NCBI GenBank assembly: GCA_001769655.1
Contig: MEPC01000004.1
Coordinates: 79,404-143,403, forward strand
Length of the DNA stretch: 64,000 nucleotides
Source: Bacteroidetes bacterium RIFCSPLOWO2_12_FULL_37_12
GTDB taxonomy: Bacteria; Bacteroidota; Bacteroidia; 2-12-FULL-37-12
Reading direction: 5' to 3'
Shown here: piece after piece, positions 52,275 to 60,700 of the stretch
How positions within the stretch are numbered: the first letter of the stretch is position 1
Layout of the letters: every line of letters starts with the position of its first letter
Notes under the pieces: model-generated
What the model saw: the letters and a program-made list of their open reading frames with translations, nothing else
The model's database searches: none
What the model was told of the DNA's origin: nothing
Translations under genes and position numbers: made by a program

Positions 52275-53021
52275 CTTTCCGGAAGGTCTGTTAAAGTTTC
52301 GGCGGGGTTGATTTTTTCTAAAACGGTCCTGATTTTCATTTTTCCCATGCTGAAACGTTTTTTTACTCTGATAATTATTAGTATTAAATGATTGCTTAAG
52401 GTTTCTGTTTTGATGGAATTGTTTTCTTTCATCCATTTTCAAACCGCCTTTCGGATCGGCTAATAAATCGAGATTATATTTTTTTAAGTCAATTTTAAGT
52501 TTATTTTTTGATAACTCCAAGAGATGTTCAGCAATGGTTACGTCAGAAACATTATCTTTATTCCAAAGTTTATAAAACATTTTCATCAGGCAACCAATAT
52601 AATGAATCATTTTTTCTTTCAGAGAAGGATCATCCATTTCAACTGCCTTTTGAATGAGTAATTCTACAGTTCTTCCATAATGTTTGTATGCCAGACGGTG
52701 ATTTCCATAAGCGACTCTTTCCGGTTTACGGTTAAGCAACTCTTTTTTGGGAATAGGATAAGGACTATCAATATCAATTTTAAAATCTGTGACAATAAAT
52801 AAATAATCCCAAAGTTTACGGATATGGTCCTCTTTGTCCTTCAGTTCCGGGTTAAAATGTTTCATTAAACGAACAATTTCTCTGGCACAGGCATTTCTTT
52901 TATCACGATCCTTTATACCTGCCGCATACGTAATCATATTTTGAATATTTCTACCATATTCTCTTAACTGTATAGGTTCCTGAACTGCGTTGTAGTTGAA
53001 ATCAGATGGTTTGGCTTTCAT
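52257..53021 (-). CDS. DUF4290 domain protein
   Basis: A 254-residue cytosolic protein. The DUF4290 domain covers about 1-190 (LREYGRNIQNMITYAAGIKDRDKRNACAREIVRLMK within it), mostly helical; the tail from 195 on is Asn/Gln/Arg/Gly-rich (QNRNLKQSFNTNNYQSKK, FNRPSGKGGYKG), like RNA-binding low-complexity tails. The gene is normally next to murA in Bacteroidota, as here. The last codons lie in the TATACCC repeat. Function unknown. Confidence 0.85.
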   Translation of the reverse strand: MKAKPSDFNYNAVQEPIQLREYGRNIQNMITYAAGIKDRDKRNACAREIVRLMKHFNPELKDKEDHIRKLWDYLFIVTDFKIDIDSPYPIPKKELLNRKPERVAYGNHRLAYKHYGRTVELLIQKAVEMDDPSLKEKMIHYIGCLMKMFYKLWNKDNVSDVTIAEHLLELSKNKLKIDLKKYNLDLLADPKGGLKMDERKQFHQNRNLKQSFNTNNYQSKKTFQHGKNENQDRFRKNQPRRNFNRPSGKGGYKG

Positions 53022-53084
53022 GTAAAATGGGTTTAATTGAAGAGTAAATTAATATACGATTACAAATGTAATACATTCCATTCA

Positions 53085-53729
53085 CTACCACCAATCTTCA
53101 TCATAATAATATTTTCGTATTGCATCGAGATATTGGTCCACTGCAATATATCCTGACGACAGGTCATCAACATCTATAAACCCGCAAAATTCTGCTTTGC
53201 TGTTCAGAATAATCTTATAATCAAGATTTGACAGGATTGTTGTAGAGAACAAAAGCACAAAAAGTGTGTCCGTTTCAAAGACAATACTTTTTTTGTAAGT
53301 AACCTGATAATCTATTTTTTGCAACCCTTCTTCTCCTTTTTCATTTTTACCGGGTACATTTATGGAAAAAGAAACAAAGCTGTTCACAGAGTCCTTACTA
53401 TTCCAGAGGCATAAAATATTATCAGTATTTGGTTCATTATTTTCGAAAGTGAATAACTTACCGGTTGCGTCAGAATGAAAGTAAAAGGGCAAGCGGAAAA
53501 GTTCATATTTTTCAGAAAGTTGCTGGGACCAAAGGAAGTTATAAAAATCCAATTCATTAATGATTTTATGCGAAACTGGAATTATAGCAGTAGAAGTTTT
53601 TTTATGTAAAACGGATCTTAAATAAGTAACAGAAACCGTGTCGGAAAAAATTATAGGGAAAGCACTAAAAGGCAAAATGTAAAAAAAAGTGAAGAATAGT
53701 AAAAAAAAATTTTTCATGAGTTGCTTCAA
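53085..53729 (-). CDS. exported protein of unknown function
   Basis: A 214-residue protein with signal peptide 1-28 (ending FSAFP or near). The mature part is mixed with many aromatics and ends YYYDEDWW. It lies 5 bases after the lolA stop on the same strand and is probably co-transcribed with lolA and ftsK. No family recognised. Confidence 0.6.
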   Translation of the reverse strand: MKQLMKNFFLLFFTFFYILPFSAFPIIFSDTVSVTYLRSVLHKKTSTAIIPVSHKIINELDFYNFLWSQQLSEKYELFRLPFYFHSDATGKLFTFENNEPNTDNILCLWNSKDSVNSFVSFSINVPGKNEKGEEGLQKIDYQVTYKKSIVFETDTLFVLLFSTTILSNLDYKIILNSKAEFCGFIDVDDLSSGYIAVDQYLDAIRKYYYDEDWW

Positions 53730-53734
53730 CTATT

Positions 53735-54493
53735 TTACCTTAAATCTTCAATGTGTACACCTGGATATTTACTTTTATCAAAAGAAAAAAAAGCGTCATT
53801 CAATTCGGGCGGATTGAGTGAAAAATCCGTCAGGGTATAATTGTAAATGCTTCCGTTACGGTCAAAAAGTTGAGCCGAATTAATTAATTTCTTTTTTTTG
53901 TCAATGAAAAGCCGGATTTTAAAAATATTTCTTTTATGATCTTTGGGTGTTAATTCAATTATTTCTGTGATTGATCCATGCTCTTTTAATTCTTCCACGA
54001 AAATATATTTGAAATTTTTATTATAAAACGTAAAAAGATTTGAAGGGGTAATTTCGTCATCATCCTTCTCATACTTGGAAATATTCATTTCTTTCTGTGA
54101 TTTGATATAGACAAATAAATCAGTTCCATCGTTAATAATTTTTTGCCCGCTAAGTTCAATGACATATTTATTTCCCATCATAAAAACCTTACCGTTGTCT
54201 TTTTCATGGATGCCGGCAGATTTATTCTCAATTTCATACGAAAAACTTGCGGAAAAAGAATTAAAGGATTTATAATTGGCTGATACTTTTTCCAGAATTT
54301 GTCCGGATGGGTCATTGTTTTGAGGAAAAACAGCAGGTGATAAAAAAATCAGAATTAAGGGCACTACTAAAAATTCAGCCAAATGTCTCCCATTGGAGGA
54401 AACTAAAGAGGGAGGAAAATAAAAAGATTGAATTTTTAGTAGCGCCCTTAACAATCCGGTAAAATGAAAATAAAGGTGAATTCGTTTAGCCAT
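53735..54493 (-). CDS. lolA: outer-membrane lipoprotein carrier LolA-like protein, with element insertion
   Basis: Periplasmic carrier that moves lipoproteins from the LolCDE complex to the outer membrane. The mature part (from about residue 58) has the LolA pattern: QILEKVSANYKSFNSFSASFSYEI, then KYVIELSGQKIINDGTDLFVY and a C-terminal beta sheet. The N-terminus is odd: residues 15-46 are encoded by a 93-bp palindromic element flanked by TTAA. Without it the protein would start MAKRIHLYFHFTGLLILIFL, an ordinary signal peptide. The reading frame stays open through the element. It is 142 bases downstream of ftsK. Confidence 0.85.
   Translation of the reverse strand: MAKRIHLYFHFTGLLRALLKIQSFYFPPSLVSSNGRHLAEFLVVPLILIFLSPAVFPQNNDPSGQILEKVSANYKSFNSFSASFSYEIENKSAGIHEKDNGKVFMMGNKYVIELSGQKIINDGTDLFVYIKSQKEMNISKYEKDDDEITPSNLFTFYNKNFKYIFVEELKEHGSITEIIELTPKDHKRNIFKIRLFIDKKKKLINSAQLFDRNGSIYNYTLTDFSLNPPELNDAFFSFDKSKYPGVHIEDLR
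54355..54451. mobile_element. TTAA-flanked palindromic element inside lolA
   Basis: The left arm 54355-54377 and right arm 54429-54451 are 23-nt inverted repeats with one mismatch (TTAAGGGC...). TTAA lies at both outer ends, like a target duplication. The core has a small CTCC/GGAG hairpin. One TTAA plus the element is 93 bp, exactly 31 codons. Confidence 0.8.
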
Positions 54494-54567
54494 AAAAAAG
54501 TCAAACTTACGAAATAATCACGACACCTGAGCGTTTGACAAAAACCGTTCCAATTGATCATTAAAAC

Positions 54568-54616
54568 GACACGGTGTAGCGTGTCGCTACTATTAAGTGA
54601 CACGGAGCACCGTGTC
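54568..54616. repeat. two GACACGG hairpins in tandem
   Basis: GACACG-GTGTAG-CGTGTC (54568-54585) and GACACGGAGCACCGTGTC (54599-54616), each followed by GCTAC. Located between ftsK and lolA. Confidence 0.7.
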
Positions 54617-54634
54617 GCTACATTTCCGAATGCA

Positions 54635-57181
54635 TTACGATGCTTGAGCGGTTAAAAAATGTTCGAGAGAATATTCATCCTGAATTAATACTTCTCTTGC
54701 CTTGCTACCTTCAAAAGGTCCGACTACTCCTGCTTTCTCAAGTTGGTCAATGAGCCGGCCTGCCCTGTTATAACCCAGTTTCAACCTTCTTTGAAGCAAC
54801 GAAGTACTTCCTTGCTGATGACGGACGAGAATTCTTGCCGCTTCCTCAAAAAGTGGGTCTTTCTCCCCATTTTCTTCTTCCCCCGAATTTTCAGTACCGC
54901 CTAAGGGGTCATCTGGCGCTTCGGGCAACAAATATGCACTGCTATACGATGGCTGAGATAAAACGTATTCACATAATTTGTCAACCTCCGGAGTGTCAAT
55001 GAAAGCTCCCTGTAAACGGAAAACATTCGAATTAATTGAAAGTAGCAAGTCACCTTGTCCGACTAATTGATCAGCCCCTCCCACATCAAGAATAGTTCGG
55101 GAATCAACCTTTGCAGTTACCTTGTAGGAAAGACGAACCGGGAAATTTGCCTTTATAAGACCTGTAATGACATTTACACTGGGACGTTGAGTAGCCACTA
55201 TTAAATGAATACCAATAGCTCTGGCAAGCTGCGCTAAACGGCAAATAGGTGTTTCAACCTCTTTGCCTGCGGTCAGCATTAAATCAGCCAATTCATCAAT
55301 AACTAAAATGATGTAGGGCAAATAACGATGACCTTCATTAGGATTCAATCTTCTACTTATAAATTTCTGATTGTATTCTTTCAAATTGCGGCAACCCGCT
55401 TCTTTCAATAAATCGTAGCGTAAATCCATTTCAAGACAAAGCGAATTCAAGGTATGAACCACTTGTTTTACGTTTGTGATAATTGCTTCCTCCGAATCGG
55501 GCAATTTTGCAAGGAAGTGTTTTTCGATTTTCTTATAATTGGATAATTCAACTTTTTTGGGATCAACCAGAACAAATTTTAATTGTGAAGGATGTTTTTT
55601 ATAAATCAGGGAGGTGAGTATAGCATTTAGCCCTGCTGATTTACCTTGACCGGTTGCGCCTGCCATAAGCAAGTGAGGCATTTTGGCAAGGTCGGCAATA
55701 AACACTTCGTTGGCAATTGTCTTACCTAAGGCAACCGGTAAATCCATTTCGGTGGTGGCAAACTTTTCAGCGGCAAGCACTGTTCTCATCGTTACCACTT
55801 CACGTTTTGAATTTGGCACTTCAATACCAATTGTTCCTTTACCGGGCATGGGGGCTATGATACGAATGCCGAGTGCAGATAAACTCAAGGCAATATCGTC
55901 TTCCAGGTTTTTGATTTTTGAAATCCGAACACCAGCTGATGGAACTATTTCATAGAGAGTGACTGTAGGACCGATGGTGGCTTTAATTTTAGCTATGTTA
56001 ATATCATAGTTTGCCAATGTTTCAACAATCCTATTTTTATTAGCTTCGAGTTCCAGCACATTGATTTCCGATTTTTCTTCGTTAGGTTCGTTGAGCAGTT
56101 CGAGTTCAGGAAATTTGTACGATGATAAATCAAGAGAGGGGTCGTAAAATTCCTTGTTTGCAAGAGGACCGGATTTTATTTTGGGGGAATCATTTTCGTC
56201 ATCAAGCGGTTTTTCAATTAATAATTCGATATCCACATCTTCATTGAGTTTCTTTTCCGTGTCATCTGTATTTAAAATTTCCTCTTCCTGAGTTGCTATT
56301 GTTTTAATTGCTGACCCATTTTCTTCTTTATTTATTTCTAGATTTACTTCATTTTCTTGAAAAGTGCTATTTTGATTCAAATTAGTTGATTTTTTTTGAT
56401 TATCGGAATTTTCAGATTTTTTTGATTCCGTCTTAGATGGGTCGTTTTGATTGGAATCAATTTCATAAAATATGGTGTCGTTGTTAGTTTGATTTGTAAT
56501 TTCTATCGGATAATTTCCAATAACATCTGTTTCTACTGCCGGGGCATTGAACGTAAACAAACTGCTTAAATTTAATCCAAAATAAAATACCGAAAACACA
56601 ATAAGTACAAAAAGCAGAATGAAAGGAGTGCCATACCCAAGGTATTGAAAAAGCGATTCTGCAGACCATAATCCAATGGCACCGGATAAAAAATGAGCTC
56701 TTCCGGATAGTTCAAAAAAGGAGACAATAAACCCGGCTGAAACGGAACCCCAGAGTATGAAAAAAAATACTATCTGGATTAAATAACTGAAACGGATCAA
56801 TATATCTTTTTTAAAAAGAATTTTAAACCCGGCGGAAAAGAGTAAAGGGATAAAAAGAAAAGACATCAATCCAAAACCATTATACATGAGAAAATGAGCA
56901 CTATATGCACCCAAAGCGCCCCCCCAATTTTCAAATCTACCAGCAGGAATATTACTTTCTGTGTTAATAATTTCACTGTAATCGGTTACTCCTGTAAAAA
57001 TGAATGACGCCAGAAAAATACCAAGGCAAAGAGAGAGTAGAATTAAAAAGGAACCCGAAACATTCTGAAAGCGATGGGTTTCCCAGAACGGAATTTTTTT
57101 AGTTTTTTTAGAAACTCTGGAACTGAAAGGTTGGTTTACTTTTGGGGTTGGGAGGTTTAGAGCTATGTTTTTTGCCGTCAT
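54635..57181 (-). CDS. ftsK: DNA translocase FtsK
   Basis: Septal DNA pump of 848 residues that clears chromosomes during division. Four or so membrane helices fill residues 40-205, followed by an acidic Asn/Ser-rich linker (210-350). The motor has the Walker A box MAGATGQGKSAGLN near 490 and a Walker B in ILVIDELADLML. The C-terminal gamma domain (about 770-835: STSLLQRRLKLGYNRAGRLIDQLE) binds KOPS-like sites. It heads the ftsK-lolA-unknown-DUF4290-murA run, a common order in the phylum. Confidence 0.95.
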   Translation of the reverse strand: MTAKNIALNLPTPKVNQPFSSRVSKKTKKIPFWETHRFQNVSGSFLILLSLCLGIFLASFIFTGVTDYSEIINTESNIPAGRFENWGGALGAYSAHFLMYNGFGLMSFLFIPLLFSAGFKILFKKDILIRFSYLIQIVFFFILWGSVSAGFIVSFFELSGRAHFLSGAIGLWSAESLFQYLGYGTPFILLFVLIVFSVFYFGLNLSSLFTFNAPAVETDVIGNYPIEITNQTNNDTIFYEIDSNQNDPSKTESKKSENSDNQKKSTNLNQNSTFQENEVNLEINKEENGSAIKTIATQEEEILNTDDTEKKLNEDVDIELLIEKPLDDENDSPKIKSGPLANKEFYDPSLDLSSYKFPELELLNEPNEEKSEINVLELEANKNRIVETLANYDINIAKIKATIGPTVTLYEIVPSAGVRISKIKNLEDDIALSLSALGIRIIAPMPGKGTIGIEVPNSKREVVTMRTVLAAEKFATTEMDLPVALGKTIANEVFIADLAKMPHLLMAGATGQGKSAGLNAILTSLIYKKHPSQLKFVLVDPKKVELSNYKKIEKHFLAKLPDSEEAIITNVKQVVHTLNSLCLEMDLRYDLLKEAGCRNLKEYNQKFISRRLNPNEGHRYLPYIILVIDELADLMLTAGKEVETPICRLAQLARAIGIHLIVATQRPSVNVITGLIKANFPVRLSYKVTAKVDSRTILDVGGADQLVGQGDLLLSINSNVFRLQGAFIDTPEVDKLCEYVLSQPSYSSAYLLPEAPDDPLGGTENSGEEENGEKDPLFEEAARILVRHQQGSTSLLQRRLKLGYNRAGRLIDQLEKAGVVGPFEGSKAREVLIQDEYSLEHFLTAQAS

Positions 57182-57188
57182 GGGTGAA

Positions 57189-57330
57189 AGGTTAAATGGT
57201 TGAATGGATGAATGGTTAAATGGTTATATGGTTAAATGGTTGAATGGTTGAATGGTTGAATGGTTAAATGGTTGAATGGTTAAATGGTTGAATGGTTAAA
57301 TGGTTAAATGGTTATATGGTTAAATAATTG
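57189..57330. repeat. octamer TGGTTAAA/TGGTTGAA array
   Basis: About seventeen copies of TGGTTRAA at 8-base steps, immediately upstream of ftsK. The same unit in reverse (CCATTTAA) appears three times at 25379-25400. Confidence 0.88.
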
Positions 57331-57399
57331 AAGGGTGAATACGTCAATTAAATTGATAATGTTAAAAAATATTGTAGTTATTCAGAATAAAAAAAGTTT

Positions 57400-57496
57400 T
57401 CACGCAAAGTCGCTGAGAACGCAAAGAAAAAAATCATAAATGATTTTTTTTCTCTGCGTACTTAATACTTTGCGTACTTTGCGCCTTTGCGTGACA
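57400..57496. repeat. CACGCAAAG palindromic block
   Basis: CACGCAAAGTCGC at the left and GCGCCTTTGCGTGA at the right pair imperfectly, and GAAAAAAATCAT/ATGATTTTTTTTC forms an inner stem. REP-like. Confidence 0.65.
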
Positions 57497-57658
57497 TTGT
57501 ATTTGTTAGAAATAATACTCATCGTAGTAGTTACAAAATATTTAATTAATAACCATCCGAAGGTATCTTACAAAGGTATAGATGCTGGGATCTTTAAAAC
57601 AGCGGAAAAGGAACAATTAAATGTTAAGAGTAGAAATAAGTAGACGATAGGCAATTTA

Positions 57659-57705
57659 AGACCTCACCCCAGCCCCTCTCCAAAAATGGAGAGGGGTGAG
57701 AGAGA
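57659..57705. repeat. dispersed CCTCACCCCAGC hairpin, copy 7
   Basis: CCTCACCCCAGCCCCTCTCC, five A, TGGAGAGGGGTGAG, just downstream of the 1499-residue gene's stop. Confidence 0.78.
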
Positions 57706-57715
57706 TGTTATAAAT

Positions 57716-60700
57716 TTACCTGTTAATCAACAATTTTTTATTAATAACTCCTTTATCTGATACTACCTGCAGGTAATAAAATCCTACCGGTAACTCGCTG
57801 GTATTCAACTGATAGGTACCAGTGTTTGTAACTTTTGCTGAAACTACAACTTGTCCAACGGTATTAAGAATTCTAACGGAATTGATGGTTGAATTTTCTC
57901 CTGAAATTTTGAGTGTTAAATTGTTATTTGCAGGAACCGGATAATAGGAAATAGTATTATCGAAATTAACGGGTTCGTTTTTGGAATCTGGTCCATAAAC
58001 AGTGATTGAGTCGCAATACGTACTCTGGCCTAAACCATTTGTTACAGTTAAACAAACGTTATAATCAGCAACCACTTTGTCAGGATATAAATGGACTGGA
58101 TTCTGATCGGTTTCGACTGGAGAACCATCCCCATAATCCCATGACCATGTATCAATGCCACCTGTTGACTGGTCATTAAAATAAATTACAAGTGTATTGA
58201 TTAAATCAACCGTAGAACTAAACATAGCTACTGGAGCGGCAGGTTTAAATATATGTATGTTTTCTACCGTAAGTATTCTTTGTACCGTGTCGGGTGAACC
58301 ATAAATTTGCATTCCAATGTAATAGTCGCCGGAAGCAGTTGGAGTAAACGGATAAGATGCCTTTGTATAACCTGAATTGCTAGAAACAGTATCTTCAAAA
58401 AAATCTTCGGTCATTCCCGCGATTGTCTGTTCCATCCCCATAGAAAGTTTAATAGTAAATAGTGAAGTTTTCGGGGCATCATCTTTATAAAAGAAGGTAT
58501 AAGTATAGGTTGTTCCACCAACTACATTTATACAGGGAGAAAAATACCATGAGTCAGCATTAGCACCAGAGTCAGCAACAAACGCTAAACTAACTAAAGA
58601 ATTATCTTTTGGTTGATAGGTTGAACGGAACCATGGGGATTGACCGACGGCATCTTCAGCTCTCCATCCTGCATATTCTTCTATGGTTTCAAAATTATTG
58701 TGAATTTCTTCCGTTTCCAGATCCTTATGAATGGAATAAACTGTAAATTCTAATGTATCGTTTGATGGGTTTTCATCGCCAGGAAGATTGCCATACACTT
58801 TAATTACATGTGTTCCGGGAACCGAAAGATTTGCCACCTGACCAAATGATTTATCTATAGGTGGTAACCCTGGGTCGAAAACATCATTCATGTCTTCTGA
58901 GACCGTATCAACGCCGTCAATAATATACGTTAATTTGAAGTCAGTAAATGGATTAACACCGGCATTTGCTACTGAAACAGTAATAGTTTCGTCAGTTGAA
59001 AGTGTGCAAGAGCCAGTGGTTGGGGTTACTGCATTGACAAGCGCTAAGTCCAAAGCCGCTGTCTTATAAAGCACAAAATTGTCAATAGACATTGTTGCGT
59101 TAGGTCCAATACTTCCTTGACAATTAACTGCAAGGTAATATATTCCTGTATTTGGTACCGTAAAAGTTACAATTGTATCTTTGAAAAAAGAACTATTTGC
59201 AAATGCAAAGGGATCTAATAAAAGTGATGCTGAAGTGTTATCGGCGCTTGTGCAAAGTTGTAATGAAATGGTATGAGTTGAATCGTCATCGGCATTCCAA
59301 TATCTAAAGCCGGCTATATAATTTATTCCTTGTTCCATATATATGCAATTTGTAAACAGCCAATCATCTGCGACTCCAGCTCCATCTGTCTCAAAAAACA
59401 TTGCTTGATTTCCCCCTACAAATGAACCGGCATACCATGAGGCAACACCGGGATTATCATAATTTTGAATAGACCAACCAAGAGGTATTCCACCTGTAAA
59501 ATCATTAAGAGCACTGTCAGGTGGTATATTTGTAATTGTTTCAAAAACAGTAGTAGAAAGTGAATCATTGGTTTGGTTTTCATCTCCCGTAAGGTTACCA
59601 TAAACTAAGATTTCATGATTATCAGTTGAAGACAAATCAACGGCTGTAGTAAACGTATAATCGTAAGTTGTACCCAATGGGATAGATGTAGTAACAGTTT
59701 CAGTTACGGGTGCGCCACCATCAATTTGATAGGAAAACTGAAATGAAGTGATATCTGTAATCCCGTTATTTCTTACAGTCACAGTCACATTTTCTGCATT
59801 TGAAAATTCGCAAGTGCCGTCAACTGGAGATTTAATAGAAACCAGTTCAAGGTCATTCTCGCTAAGTTTAAGCATGCTCAGATTATCGAAAGCAACAAAT
59901 TTTCCTGCAGTTCCACCTGAACAATGCACTCCCAGATACAAATTGCCCGTTACAGTTGACTGAAATATTGTAGAAGTATCTGTAAAATTTTGATTTGTAA
60001 TTGCATCAAAAGTATTAAACACGGGATAGATATCGCCCAAGTCATCCTGATTTGATGTTAAGGCAACATCCAACTGATGGGTTGAACTCGCTTCATTCCA
60101 ATAAGTAAAACCTATTTTATAATATGAACCTGCTTCTACATAAAGACATTGAGAAAACACCCAATCGTTTGACAAGCCATCACTTCTCACGGGAAGAATC
60201 ATGACGTTATTACCTCCAACCGTGTAAGTATCAAGCCAACTTGCACTATCTGGATAATCCACATTCATAACTTTCCACCCTTGGGGAAGTTTGTTATTAA
60301 ATTGTTCTAAAAGTGAATCGGAATTCAAATCGGTTTTTAATTTTTTGAGATTTACGCTTATAGTATCGTTAAATTTATTGATATCACCGGAAACAACCAA
60401 TTCAGCGCTTATTTTGTAATTATTCATTGCGCTTAAATCGGCATGCGTAGTAAAGGGATAATCAGCAGATTCTCCAGGTGCAACTGAAAATGTTCCTACA
60501 TTTTCTGAAACCGGAGTTCCCCCGTTAATAGAGTAAGAAACATCGAAGCCGGTAATGTCGGAAGACCCTAAATTGTTTATAGTTATAGTGATAGTTTCAT
60601 CGGCTGTTAAATCACAAGCAGATACGGGTGATTTGATGTTTAAAATTCCAGCTTCTGCGGAACCCATATTTAAAAGTGAAAAATCATCAATATCCAACCA

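Larger units (their letters stand above)
57182..57715. other. 534-base gene-free spacer
   Basis: Holds three separate repeat blocks: an octamer array, a CACGCAAAG palindrome and a dispersed hairpin, with about 150 bases of plain AT-rich sequence (57500-57655). A 67-codon frame at 57440 is not convincing. Confidence 0.7.

Noticed and set aside
52068..52391. Plus-strand open frame of 107 codons
   Set aside because: Built from dispersed hairpins and inverted repeats and antisense to the DUF4290 gene.
57440..57643. Plus-strand open frame of 67 codons
   Set aside because: Lies on the CACGCAAAG palindromic block with no coding character beyond it.
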